Positions 50,595 to 58,769 of a stretch of DNA of 64,000 bases are shown here, one piece after another; the stretch's first letter is position 1, and the number at the start of each line of letters is the position of its first letter. The DNA lies in the NCBI RefSeq assembly GCF_006716115.1, contig NZ_VFOO01000001.1:2542001-2606000 (forward strand). Direction: 5' to 3'. Source of the DNA: Subtercola boreus (GTDB taxonomy: Bacteria; Actinomycetota; Actinomycetes; Actinomycetales; Microbacteriaceae). A program made the translations under genes and the position numbers. Below the pieces are notes generated by a model. That model was given only the letters and a program-made list of their open reading frames with translations, was not told where the DNA came from and did not search any database.

Positions 50595-51415
50595 GGTGTG
50601 CGCCTTCCTGAAACCCGTCGCGAGTCGTTGGCTGCGACGGCGCGGTAGTAGTCCGTGTGGGTGAGCCCTGCTGCCGCCTCTTCGTCGACGAGCACCGTGA
50701 CGTGCGGGTGCAGTTGCAGAGCCGACGCCGGCCAGAATGCGGAGACCGCGCCTTCGACCGCCGCCCTGACGGCATCCGCCCGCGACGCGCCGAGGCCGAG
50801 GAGCAGCAACCGGCGGGCATCCATGATCGTCGCGATGCCCTGCGTCAGCACCTGGAACGGAACGAGATCGACGCTTCCGAAGATCGACTGGTAACCGGCC
50901 CGCGCCGAATCCGGCAGGGTCTTCGCGCGGGTGCGGGAACCGAGCGACGACGTCGGCTCGTTGAAACCGAGATGGCCGTTCGGCCCGATGCCGAGCACTT
51001 GGAGGTCGACTCCCCCGGCAGCCGCGATGGCCGTCTCGAAGCGCGCTGCTTCGGCGGCGACATCCGGGGCGCTCCCGTCGAGACCCACCACCCTGTCTTC
51101 CGGGATGCCGACCGGGTCGAGCAGCTGCTCACGGATGACCGAGCGGAACGACTCCGGAGCGGAAGCGGGCACGCCGACGTACTCGTACAAGGTCACGGCG
51201 CGGGTGTTCGCGAACGACAGGCCCTCGTCGTCGTGACGGCGCACCAGCTCGCGCCAGACGCCGAGCGGGGTGGACCCGGTGGAGACGCCCAGGGTGAAGC
51301 CTGCGTTCGCCGGAACCGCCGGCCCGGGCACCGCGGCCCTGTCGATCTCCGTCTGGATCACCTCCGCGGCCGCCGCCGCAACGGACTCCGCGTCGGGAAG
51401 AATCAGAACGCGCAC
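50591..51415 (-). CDS. nagB: Glucosamine-6-phosphate deaminase-like protein (NagB family), altered active site
   Basis: 274 residues matching NagB over its full length: GVSTGSTPLGVWREL (phosphate-binding), LGIGPNGHLGFNEPTSSL with His148 and Glu153, and SRTRAKTL. NagB isomerises and deaminates glucosamine-6-P to fructose-6-P and ammonia. The motif that normally reads LDEY is TLYEYVG here, so the Asp that moves the proton (Asp72 in E. coli) is Tyr77. Asn146 at the second Asp position is also seen in Bacillus NagB and is not remarkable. The GTG start lies two bases after the GntR stop. Family is certain, catalysis as NagB is not. Confidence 0.82.
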   Translation of the reverse strand: MRVLILPDAESVAAAAAEVIQTEIDRAAVPGPAVPANAGFTLGVSTGSTPLGVWRELVRRHDDEGLSFANTRAVTLYEYVGVPASAPESFRSVIREQLLDPVGIPEDRVVGLDGSAPDVAAEAARFETAIAAAGGVDLQVLGIGPNGHLGFNEPTSSLGSRTRAKTLPDSARAGYQSIFGSVDLVPFQVLTQGIATIMDARRLLLLGLGASRADAVRAAVEGAVSAFWPASALQLHPHVTVLVDEEAAAGLTHTDYYRAVAANDSRRVSGRRTP

Positions 51416-51417
51416 CG

Positions 51418-52197
51418 TCAGGCTGCCTTCGGCACAGCGACGCTGCTGGAGAAGGCGATGCGGTCACCGCGGTACTGGGTGTGGAAGAGCATGCGGGGCA
51501 CGCCGTCGCGGCCGAAGAGCACCGTCTCCCGCCACAGCAGCACCGCGGAGAAGGCGTCGGCGAGGCCGAGCAGCGCACCGACGCGGTGGTCGCACGAGAT
51601 CGCTTCGCTGGCCGACTCGGTGCGGGCCGGGGCCTCTCCGTACCGCCGCTCGAACTCGGCCTCGACCGTCAGGCCTGAGGAGGTGTTCGCGTGCTCCTCC
51701 ACCGTGACGTCGGTGTAGAGGGTGCGCACACCGACGGGGTCACCGTCGACATGGATCACGTCGACCACCACCCGCGCCACCCCGCCGGGAAGATCGATGC
51801 GGCCGGCAAAGGGCCACCCGAGTGCGAGCTCCCCCGAACTGACCCGGCGGAGGTCACCCGGCGGCACGCTCGCGTCGGGCAGCGCGATCGACGTCGGCCG
51901 GCGCGAGACGATCGTTCCGACCCGGGGACGCCGCGCCAGCACACCCTCCGCGGTCAACTCGCCGAGCGCGAGGCGCACCGCGGTGCGGCTGAGGTGCAGG
52001 GAGTCGACGAGCCGGCGTTCCTCGAGCTGCTCGCCGAGATCGAACTGGCCGGAGCGGATCGCCGACCGGATCAGCAGGTAGGCGCGCCGCGACGACATCG
52101 CCAGCGGTTGCCGCTCACGGATCGGCCCGCGCACTGTGCGGAAGCCTGCCTCCCGGGTCAGGGCCACCTCGCGATAGATGTTCATGCTGAGAAGCAT
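51418..52197 (-). CDS. GntR-family regulator heading the NagB/monooxygenase operon
   Basis: About 259 residues. The winged helix is at residues 35-95 (EERRLVDSLHLSRTAVRLAL, then EGVLARRPRVGT); the UTRA-like effector domain includes ISCDHRVGALLGL and AVLLWRETVLFG. The start is uncertain: the ATG at 52197 has AAGG seven bases upstream, and ATGs at 52185 and 52098 are alternatives. It is divergent from another GntR gene 241 bases away and is followed directly by the NagB-like gene, so it likely autoregulates this operon. Confidence 0.85.
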   Translation of the reverse strand: MLLSMNIYREVALTREAGFRTVRGPIRERQPLAMSSRRAYLLIRSAIRSGQFDLGEQLEERRLVDSLHLSRTAVRLALGELTAEGVLARRPRVGTIVSRRPTSIALPDASVPPGDLRRVSSGELALGWPFAGRIDLPGGVARVVVDVIHVDGDPVGVRTLYTDVTVEEHANTSSGLTVEAEFERRYGEAPARTESASEAISCDHRVGALLGLADAFSAVLLWRETVLFGRDGVPRMLFHTQYRGDRIAFSSSVAVPKAA

Positions 52198-52438
52198 CCT
52201 CGAGCCTTGCGTCGAGGATGTGTCGCTGTCGTAACTTTCTGCTTGCGCCGACCGTCGACGAGAGGATGCCCGGATCAGCGGCCTGATCGGGCATCCGGCC
52301 GAGGCGAAAACGCGCATCGCTCCCACGACGTTCCACGTGCCCCGACCCGTTCGACAGGGCAGAATCGAAAGGGGGCCGGATGCCCGGCCCACCACCCTCG
52401 CCTCCCCCCTCTCTCCCCGACCGCCGTGTGGAAGCAGC

Positions 52439-53131
52439 ATGAGACCCGATCCGAGCACGACCGTCGCACGCACCTACGAATCCGTCCGTTCGGCGATCCG
52501 CAGCGGGGCACTGCCCTCCGGCACCCGCATCGACGAGGCCGACGTCATCCGTTCGCTCTCTTCGAGCCGCACCGCCGTGCGGGAGGCATTCACCTGGCTC
52601 GCCGAGGAGGGTCTCGTCGAACGGCGCCAGAGGAGCGGCACCGTGGTCACGCGCGTGCCGAACAGCTTCACGGGCGACCGCTTCACCGGTCTCGTCGAGC
52701 ATCTTCTGTACGACCGTGTCGACCCTGCACCCGGCCCGGTGGCCGCGCGGATCGTGTCGGGCGGCCGGATGCGGGTGCTCTCCCATCTCCTCCTCACCGG
52801 GGGTGAGCCTGTCGCCGTGCGCACCGTCTACCGCTCGGCGGAACAGCCGGCCGAGGGAGCGCGGCCGGAGGTCTCCGGGTCGGCGCAGAGCGACTTCCGG
52901 GCGACCTTCGGCATCGACCTGGCGCGTATCGACACGACGGTCGAGGCGATCGGTTGCGACGAACAGACCGCGCAGTTGCTTCGCGTCGCGCCCGGTTCAC
53001 CGATCCTGCTGCGGGAACAGGTGCTGGTCGGGGTCGACGGGGCGGCTCGGCTGCTCTCCCAGGCCCACTACGCGGGAGCCAGGTCGTCGTTCGTCGCCGG
53101 GCTCGCTCCCGAGCATCCAGACGCCGGCTGA
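52439..53131 (+). CDS. GntR-family regulator with UTRA-type domain, divergent copy
   Basis: 230 residues. The HTH covers residues 8-70 (DEADVIRSLSSSRTAVREAF, then EGLVERRQRSGT); the ligand domain has IGCDEQTAQLLRV and PILLREQVLVGVDG. It is a paralogue of the regulator across the divergent promoter. The start at MRPDPSTTV has GGAAG seven bases upstream; the frame extends 34 codons further without similarity. It may control the neighbouring operon or the DHA2 exporter that follows after 151 bases. Confidence 0.86.
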   Translation: MRPDPSTTVARTYESVRSAIRSGALPSGTRIDEADVIRSLSSSRTAVREAFTWLAEEGLVERRQRSGTVVTRVPNSFTGDRFTGLVEHLLYDRVDPAPGPVAARIVSGGRMRVLSHLLLTGGEPVAVRTVYRSAEQPAEGARPEVSGSAQSDFRATFGIDLARIDTTVEAIGCDEQTAQLLRVAPGSPILLREQVLVGVDGAARLLSQAHYAGARSSFVAGLAPEHPDAG

Positions 53132-53282
53132 TCGCTCGCGGCCCGCGTTTTCGCCACCGACCGACGTCGCTCTCCCGCGCTCGCGCTGGCCAGCACACCG
53201 GTCGGCGGTGTCGGCCAGACGCGCAAAGGCGGCGTAACAGCGCCGGTTCCCGGGCGAAACGCCGACCGACCACGCTCGCAGC

Positions 53283-54770
53283 ATGAGCATCCGTCCGCCC
53301 GACACCACCCCCGCACTCCCGCCGAAGAGACAGCGTCGCATCGTTCTCGGCCTGATGATGGGCGTGGCCCTGTCGTCGCTCGACAGCATGGTCGTCGCCA
53401 CGGCGCTGCCGACCATCGCCGGCGACCTCGGCGGCCTGAGCCAGATCGCGTGGATCGTGATCGCCTACGCCGTCGCGACGACCGCCGTCATCCCGCTGTA
53501 CGGCAAGCTCTCCGACGTGTTCGGGCGCCGTCCCATCTTCCTGCTGGCGATCATCCTGTTCATCGTGGGTTCGGTCTGGTCGGGTCTCGCTCAGAACCTG
53601 CCCGAACTCATCGGCGCCCGGGCTCTCCAGGGTCTCGGTGGCGGCGGACTCATCGGTCTCGCGCAGACCGTGATCGGAGACGTCGTGCCGCCCCGCGAAC
53701 GCGGTCGGTACCAGGGGTACATCGGCGTGGTCGTGGCCCTGATGAGCATCATCGGCCCGAGCGTCGGCGGAATCGTGACAGACGCCTTCTCCTGGCGCTG
53801 GATCTTTCTCGCGAACCTCCCCCTCGGGCTGATCGCCATGATCTCGACCTCGCGGGTGCTGCGCGGGGCACCGCAGCAGCGGGTTCGGCACTCGATCGAC
53901 TATCTGGGGTCGGTGTTGCTGCTGCTTTTCGTCGTGCCGCTGGTTCTCGGGCTCTTCCGGGTACCGGATGCCGGACTCGCCGACCCCGTGACCATCGCCC
54001 TGCTCGGCAGCGGCGTTCTGTTTCTCGGGGCGTTCCTCTGGCGGCAGCTCGTGGCCCGGGAGCCGATCATGTCGCTCAGCCTGTTCCGTCTGCCGGACTT
54101 CCGCCGGGCATCCCTCGCCGGCTTCTGCGTCGGACTCGCGACAGCCGGCATCACGCTCTACTTCCCGTTGCTGCTGCAGACCGTCAAAGGTCTCTCCGCC
54201 GCGGAATCCGGGCTGCTGTTCATCCCGCAGTCACTCTCCCTCATGGCGATGAACCTGGTCTGCGGTCGCATCATCAGCCGCACAGGCCGCTACAAAGCGG
54301 TGCTCGTGGCCGGGCTCTTCACCCTCGCGGCCTCGGCGGCGCTCCTCGCGCTGTTGCCGGGCGACGCCCCGGTCTGGCCGTACGTGATCGGCATCGTGCT
54401 GTTCGGGGTGGGCATCGGATGCTCGACCCCCGTCCTGATGCTCGTCGTGCAGAACGCGGTCGGCCCCGACCAGCTCGGAGTCGCGACCGCCACCCTGGCC
54501 TTCACCCGGTCGATGGGAACCACCCTCGGCACGGCGGTCTTCGGCACGATCACCACGGCGGTTCTCGTCTCGCGCCTCGGCAGCGGAACCGACTACCTCT
54601 CGGCGGCGCCTTCGGACGTGGCCGCCCTGCCTCCGGCGCTCCGGGACGCCGTGCTCTCCGGCATCACCGATGCCGTCGGCGCGGTGTTCGCCGTGAGCAT
54701 CCCGATCGGCATCGCGGCGGCAGTGCTGGCGCTCGCCATTCGGGAGACGCCGCTGCGTGCACGCGTCTGA
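53283..54770 (+). CDS. MFS multidrug exporter, DHA2 (EmrB/QacA) family
   Basis: 495 residues with about 14 membrane helices, the DHA2 number. Motif A between TM2 and TM3 is GKLSDVFGRRPIF, motif C in TM5 is GPSVGGIVTD, and TM1 carries the DHA2 Asp in LSSLDSMVVATALPTI. It exports drugs or metabolites using the proton gradient. CACGCT ends six bases before the ATG and no Shine-Dalgarno is visible. It is convergent with the PLP enzyme gene, 19 bases apart. Confidence 0.93.
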   Translation: MSIRPPDTTPALPPKRQRRIVLGLMMGVALSSLDSMVVATALPTIAGDLGGLSQIAWIVIAYAVATTAVIPLYGKLSDVFGRRPIFLLAIILFIVGSVWSGLAQNLPELIGARALQGLGGGGLIGLAQTVIGDVVPPRERGRYQGYIGVVVALMSIIGPSVGGIVTDAFSWRWIFLANLPLGLIAMISTSRVLRGAPQQRVRHSIDYLGSVLLLLFVVPLVLGLFRVPDAGLADPVTIALLGSGVLFLGAFLWRQLVAREPIMSLSLFRLPDFRRASLAGFCVGLATAGITLYFPLLLQTVKGLSAAESGLLFIPQSLSLMAMNLVCGRIISRTGRYKAVLVAGLFTLAASAALLALLPGDAPVWPYVIGIVLFGVGIGCSTPVLMLVVQNAVGPDQLGVATATLAFTRSMGTTLGTAVFGTITTAVLVSRLGSGTDYLSAAPSDVAALPPALRDAVLSGITDAVGAVFAVSIPIGIAAAVLALAIRETPLRARV

Positions 54771-54789
54771 CGCGCGCAGCCTGCCGCCA

Positions 54790-55977
54790 TCAGAGAGCGG
54801 CGGCCATCCTGCTGCCGATCTCGGCGAGCACATGGGTGGGCGTGCCGATGTTCAGGCGCACGCAACGGAAACCCTCCGGTCCGAAGTGCTGCCCCCGGGA
54901 CATCCCCACCTTCGCGTGCTCGATCAGGTACGGGGTGGGCTCGTCGACCCCGAACTCGCCGAGGTCGAGCCAGACGGTGAACCCCGATGCCGCCCGGGCA
55001 ATACGGATGCCCGGCAGCAGCTTCGGGAACTCCTCCTCGACGAAACGCGCGTTGCGGTCCAGGTAGGCCGTGAACGAGGCCAACCAGCCGTCGGTCGAGG
55101 TCAGCGCCGTGACGAGCGCCTCCGTTCCGACGAAACTGGCCTGCGACATGACCCGATCCATTCCCGGCGTGCGGAGCGTGACTGCCGTCGCTTCGTCGGC
55201 GGCGTACAGGATGGCCGCCGGGAACGCCCGCAGATTCCAGACCTTCGAGCCGGTCGTCACGGTGACACTCCGCCTGGCGGACTCGGCGTCGAGCGAGGCG
55301 AACGGGGTGAACGTCTCGCCCGGGAAGGTCGACGGCGCGAACACCTCGTCAGCGAAGACCCGAACGCCGTAGCGGTCGGCGAGCGCGGCGAAGGCGGCGA
55401 GGTGATCGCGGCTCGCCACGAAGCCGTGCGGGTGGTGCGGGTTGATCAGCACGAAGGCACGCACGCCGTCGGCGAAGGCGGCCTCGATGACGTCGAGATC
55501 CATGTACTCGGCCGGCCGGTCGAGCTGGAGGGCATGGTTGATCTGACGCGGGACAAGGCCCGCGCGCTCGATGATGCCGACGACGGAGGCGAAGCCGGGC
55601 GTCGTGTACGCCACCTCGCTGCCCGGTTCGAGTAATGCGCGCATCGCCTCCGAGAGCCCGTTCGTCGGGTAGTCGGTGCAGAACGACAGCGCGGCATCCG
55701 GGGCCCAGCCGAAGTGCCGGTCGGAGAAGCCCGCCCACGCCTCGAACAGGTGCAGCGGAGGTTTCGGGAAGTTCGCGTAGCCGGTTCGGCCCGCCTCGAC
55801 CATCTCCATGATGCGGCTCTGCACGGCACCCGCGACAGGGAAGTCGGTCTCGACCGTGCACGCCGAGATGACGTCCCGGTCGTACCGCCCCCACTTGCCG
55901 CCGCCCCGGTCGAAGAGGGTCTCGAGCGTGATGTCGTCGTAGGGGTGCGCCGTGAACAGGGAGGTCTGCAGAGTCAT
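54790..55977 (-). CDS. PLP-dependent aminotransferase-fold enzyme, MalY/PatB type
   Basis: 395 residues. PLP-binding lysine is in TTGSKVWNLRAFPAA, and the MalY/PatB markers LINPHHPHGF and ADEVFAPSTF (usual NPxNPxG and DEIH/W) are present. Members are C-S lyases that cleave cystathionine or related thioethers to homocysteine or thiol, ammonia and pyruvate; plain transamination is also possible. The start at MTLQTSLF was preferred since GATGAT ends six bases upstream, matching the leaderless pattern; an ATG six codons earlier also exists. Confidence 0.87.
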   Translation of the reverse strand: MTLQTSLFTAHPYDDITLETLFDRGGGKWGRYDRDVISACTVETDFPVAGAVQSRIMEMVEAGRTGYANFPKPPLHLFEAWAGFSDRHFGWAPDAALSFCTDYPTNGLSEAMRALLEPGSEVAYTTPGFASVVGIIERAGLVPRQINHALQLDRPAEYMDLDVIEAAFADGVRAFVLINPHHPHGFVASRDHLAAFAALADRYGVRVFADEVFAPSTFPGETFTPFASLDAESARRSVTVTTGSKVWNLRAFPAAILYAADEATAVTLRTPGMDRVMSQASFVGTEALVTALTSTDGWLASFTAYLDRNARFVEEEFPKLLPGIRIARAASGFTVWLDLGEFGVDEPTPYLIEHAKVGMSRGQHFGPEGFRCVRLNIGTPTHVLAEIGSRMAAAL

Positions 55978-56285
55978 GCGCCGATCATCCGGCACCGGGC
56001 GCGCGCCCGCGTTCCGCGCTCATGACGGGCGGATTACGCGTGAACCGCACCGGCCGATCGGCGCGGGCGCGGGGTTGTCGCCGGAAGAACGCCGGTCGCG
56101 ACGACCAGATCCGTCCATCGAGGGTTGTCTGCTCCGAGACTATGAAAAGTCATTTGAGATTTTCGGCCCCGCGAGCCCCGCCGGTGTGATGTGCCCGGGG
56201 GACCGCCATGCGATGAATGAACGCCAGTGCCAGGTGAAAGCATGTCAGTCGAAACGCCTGATCAGGAGCTCCTCCGCTTTCTAAA
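55978..56285. other. Gene-poor stretch of mixed composition
   Basis: No convincing gene. GC content falls towards the right end (AAAAGTCATTTGAGATTTTC near 56144), marking the left border of the Abi region. A short palindrome AGGAGCTCCT lies at 56264-56273. A 69-codon open frame on the minus strand has no family likeness. Confidence 0.6.
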
Positions 56286-56373
56286 ACATGCTTGTAACAT
56301 GCCGTGGTAGTCTTCATTCATAAACACCGGCCCCTCTTCCAGCTCCGAGCTGGTAAGGGCCGGTTTTCTTTTC
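56286..56373 (+). ncRNA. Short structured RNA with terminator hairpin upstream of the Abi gene
   Basis: A -10-like TAGTCT (56308-56313) would start a transcript near 56320. The RNA folds into an outer stem ACCGGCCC / GGGCCGGT (56326-56333, 56357-56364) enclosing an inner hairpin CCAGCT-CCG-AGCTGG, and ends in TTTCTTTTC, a canonical terminator. Upstream lie two direct repeats ACATGC exactly 11 bp apart (56286, 56297), one helical turn, suitable for a regulator. The gene's ribosome site AGGTGA comes only after the terminator, so the gene is reached by read-through. Conserved structured RNAs upstream of AbiF/Abi_2 genes are known; whether this one matches that motif needs a covariance search. 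Confidence 0.6.
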
Positions 56374-56388
56374 AGGTGAATTGACGAC

Positions 56389-57417
56389 ATGCCGATCTAC
56401 GCAAAGCCTCATCTCAGTCTTTCCGATCAGGTTCGCCACCTGAGTGCTCAGGGTCTGGATTGTGATCCGGAGGCCTCCTCAATCGAGGCTCTGCACGACT
56501 ACGGCTACTACCGGCTTACGGCCTACACCTACCCGTTCCGGCGACTCTTACTGCCCAGCGAGCCGAAGGATTCGGCCTACCAGTTCAGGGCGGACGACTA
56601 TCTTCCGGGAGCGCGTCTGTCGGAAGCCGCCGAACTCGCTCGGTTCGACCACGGTCTCAGAGACAAGCTGTTCGACGGTATCGCTGCATTGGAGCTCGCG
56701 CTCCGATTTCAGATCGCCCATGTGCTTGGCAAGAGAAATCCTTTTGGGCACACCGATCAGGCGTCGCTGGACGGAAGAGCTTGCGCCGAACCAGCTCCGC
56801 ATCGAGTACGCGCAAGGTTCGCGTCAATGTTCGACTTTTGGATCGACGAATACGGCAAACTGATCGACCGAGCGGGTGGCGAAGACTTCATTCGGCACGT
56901 GAGGGCCAAATATCAAGGCGAAGTTCCGGTTTGGATCGCGGTTGAAACTTTCGACTTTGGAGGTCTGGCCAGGCTCTACAGCCTTTTGGAGCGCTATGAC
57001 CAGAACCTGATCGCAAGGAGGTTCGGCATGTCTGACGGGCGCCAGTTCCACCAATGGCTTGTCGGACTGGGCGTGATCCGAAACCATTGCGCGCACCACA
57101 ACCGACTGTGGAACCGTCAGCTTCCGCACGCCCTCGCAAAGATTCCACCACTGACGGTCAAGCCGGATCTGCACCATCTCTCGAATGTGGCTCACCGCCG
57201 AAAACTCTACGGATGGATTTCAGTGCTCGCCTACACGCTCCGCAACTATGACAACACTTCGAACTGGTTTCGAACCATCAAGACTCAACTCGGCAAGTTT
57301 CCTGCCAGCAATTTCGTCAGTTTGTCCGTCGATGTGGGCTTTCCTGCTGGGTGGGACGGTGAGTCTCTGTGGAACGGTGCGCCGTCCGCCACGCGAACCC
57401 TGCCCACTCCTGTTTAG
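56389..57417 (+). CDS. Abi_2/AbiF-type HEPN protein (abortive infection, putative RNase toxin)
   Basis: 342 residues of the Abi-like (Abi_2, AbiD/AbiF) family. The start KPHLSLSDQVRHLSAQGL, then ALHDYGYYRLTAYTYPFR, and DHGLRDKLFDGIAALELALR are typical. The HEPN active-site motif RNxxxH is RNHCAH at residues 231-236, within VIRNHCAHHNRLWNR; an earlier RFQIAH (106-111) also fits RxxxxH but may be chance. HEPN proteins of this kind act as RNases or translation blockers that stop phage growth by halting the host. AGGTGA lies nine bases before the ATG. The gene is visibly poorer in GC than its neighbours, uses many T- and A-ending codons, and interrupts a region of ordinary metabolism, all pointing to horizontal acquisition. 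Confidence 0.88.
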   Translation: MPIYAKPHLSLSDQVRHLSAQGLDCDPEASSIEALHDYGYYRLTAYTYPFRRLLLPSEPKDSAYQFRADDYLPGARLSEAAELARFDHGLRDKLFDGIAALELALRFQIAHVLGKRNPFGHTDQASLDGRACAEPAPHRVRARFASMFDFWIDEYGKLIDRAGGEDFIRHVRAKYQGEVPVWIAVETFDFGGLARLYSLLERYDQNLIARRFGMSDGRQFHQWLVGLGVIRNHCAHHNRLWNRQLPHALAKIPPLTVKPDLHHLSNVAHRRKLYGWISVLAYTLRNYDNTSNWFRTIKTQLGKFPASNFVSLSVDVGFPAGWDGESLWNGAPSATRTLPTPV

Positions 57418-57489
57418 AGTGCGCTCGACTGCCATTCTGCGGTGGTGAATCTGATGGGTCGAGGCCCGCACAGGATGGCCGTATTCCCC

Positions 57490-57610
57490 GGATCCGCCGG
57501 GCCTTGGTTGCGGATCCGCCGGGGCCGCGTTGCGGATCCGCCGGGCCTTGGTTGCGGATCCGCCGGGGTCGCGTTGCCGATCCGCCGGGCCTCCGTTGCG
57601 GATCCGCGCC
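57490..57610. repeat. 22-bp tandem repeat array, five and a half units
   Basis: Units start at 57490, 57512, 57534, 57556 and 57578, with a partial sixth at 57600. Each begins GATCCGCCGGG and ends GTTGC. Two subtypes alternate (middle GCCTTGG and GGCCGCG), so the higher-order period is 44 bp. It lies between the Abi gene and the LacI gene, with no spacers and no reading frame of its own. Confidence 0.93.
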
Positions 57611-57662
57611 GTACCGACCCGCGATCGATGCCCCCCGCGCGGCCCGGCAGCCGTCTCGCCAC

Positions 57663-57668
57663 TAGGGT
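57663..57668 (+). promoter_or_regulatory. -10 box TAGGGT of the LacI gene
   Basis: TAGGGT lies 39 bases before the GTG; this gene has a short leader with GGAGG, unlike the leaderless genes that share the same hexamer. Confidence 0.4.
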
Positions 57669-57707
57669 GGGCTCAGCGGAGCATCGCAGAGCTGGAGGTG
57701 GAGAACG

Positions 57708-58733
57708 GTGGCCCTCCCGAAGCAGCACGGCCAACGCGCGCCGACGATCTACGACGTCGCCCGCTCGGCCGGGGTCTCCCACCAGAGCGTCTCGAGGATG
57801 CTGAACGGCGAGACCGTCAGGCCGCTCACCCGGAGCCGCATCGAAGCGGCGATCACCGAACTCGACTATCGCCCGAACCCGACGGCCCGCGCCCTGGCGA
57901 CCAGCGTCTCGTACCGGTTGGGTGCGCTGGTCTACGAGTTGCAGGAGCTCGGGCCGAGCCAGATCGCGCAGGGCGCCGCCGACCAGGCCCGGGCCGCGGG
58001 TTACCTGCTCGACATCGTCGCTCTCAATCCGCGCGACGACGCTTCCATCGCCCACGCGATCGAGCTGCTCGACCAGCAGCATCTCGCGGGGATCCTGGCG
58101 CTCGCTCCGACACAGCGGCTGGTGGATGCCCTGCAGACGGTCGACTACCGAATCCCTGTCTACATCGACTCTGAACCGCTCTTCGACGGCACGGCGGCGA
58201 CAGAGACTCTGAACACGACCGGCACGAGGCTCGCCCTCGATCATCTTGTCGGGCTCGGTCACAGCCGCATCTTCCACATCTCGGGCCCGCCGGAGTGGAT
58301 CTCTGCGCGCAACCGCCTGGCGGCGTACCGCGGGTACGTCGCCGACCACGGCCTGCCGGCGTTCGAGCCCGTGTACGGCGACTGGACGGCGGCGTCGGGG
58401 TTCGAGGCGGCCGCAAGGATTTCCCGCGACGCCGGCATCACCGCCGTCTTCGTCTCGAACGACCAGATGGCGATGGGGGCGCTGCGGGCGTTCTCGGAGG
58501 CCGGCATCCGGGTTCCGGAGCAGCTGAGCGTGGTCTCGTTCGACGATGTTCCCGAATCGGGTTTCACGATCCCCCCGCTGACGACGGTTCGGCTGGACTT
58601 CGCCGAGCAGGGTCGCCTGGCGGTCGAACGCCTTGTGGCGATGATCAGGAACGACCCGGAGCCGCCGCTGCCGGAGCGGCCCCGGGTCTCGCTGGTGGTG
58701 CGGCAGTCGACCGCCGCCGCCCCGCCGGTCTGA
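57708..58733 (+). CDS. LacI-family transcriptional regulator
   Basis: 341 residues. The N-terminal HTH and hinge are APTIYDVARSAGVSHQSVSRMLNG and LDYRPNPTARALA; the periplasmic-binding-protein-like domain follows with VSNDQMAMGALRAF and LSVVSFDDVPES. It should repress the importer and beta-galactosidase genes that follow, releasing DNA when it binds a galactoside-type sugar. The GTG start has GGAGGTGGAG about six bases upstream. A near-perfect palindrome with a central CG sits in the promoter downstream, the usual LacI operator type. Confidence 0.93.
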   Translation: MALPKQHGQRAPTIYDVARSAGVSHQSVSRMLNGETVRPLTRSRIEAAITELDYRPNPTARALATSVSYRLGALVYELQELGPSQIAQGAADQARAAGYLLDIVALNPRDDASIAHAIELLDQQHLAGILALAPTQRLVDALQTVDYRIPVYIDSEPLFDGTAATETLNTTGTRLALDHLVGLGHSRIFHISGPPEWISARNRLAAYRGYVADHGLPAFEPVYGDWTAASGFEAAARISRDAGITAVFVSNDQMAMGALRAFSEAGIRVPEQLSVVSFDDVPESGFTIPPLTTVRLDFAEQGRLAVERLVAMIRNDPEPPLPERPRVSLVVRQSTAAAPPV

Positions 58734-58769
58734 CATTCCGCTGGCTGCCCCGACTTTTTCCGGCCGCTC

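Noticed and set aside
50591-51415. Asn146 of the NagB-like protein as a second lost catalytic Asp
   Set aside because: Bacillus-type NagB also has Asn at this place (GIGxNGH), so only the Asp-to-Tyr change is notable.
56034-56243. A 69-codon minus-strand frame left of the Abi unit, considered as a protein antitoxin
   Set aside because: It is on the opposite strand, distant from the Abi gene, has no antitoxin-like features and no ribosome site.
57490-57610. CRISPR array
   Set aside because: Repeats are contiguous 22-mers with no spacers and no cas genes are present.
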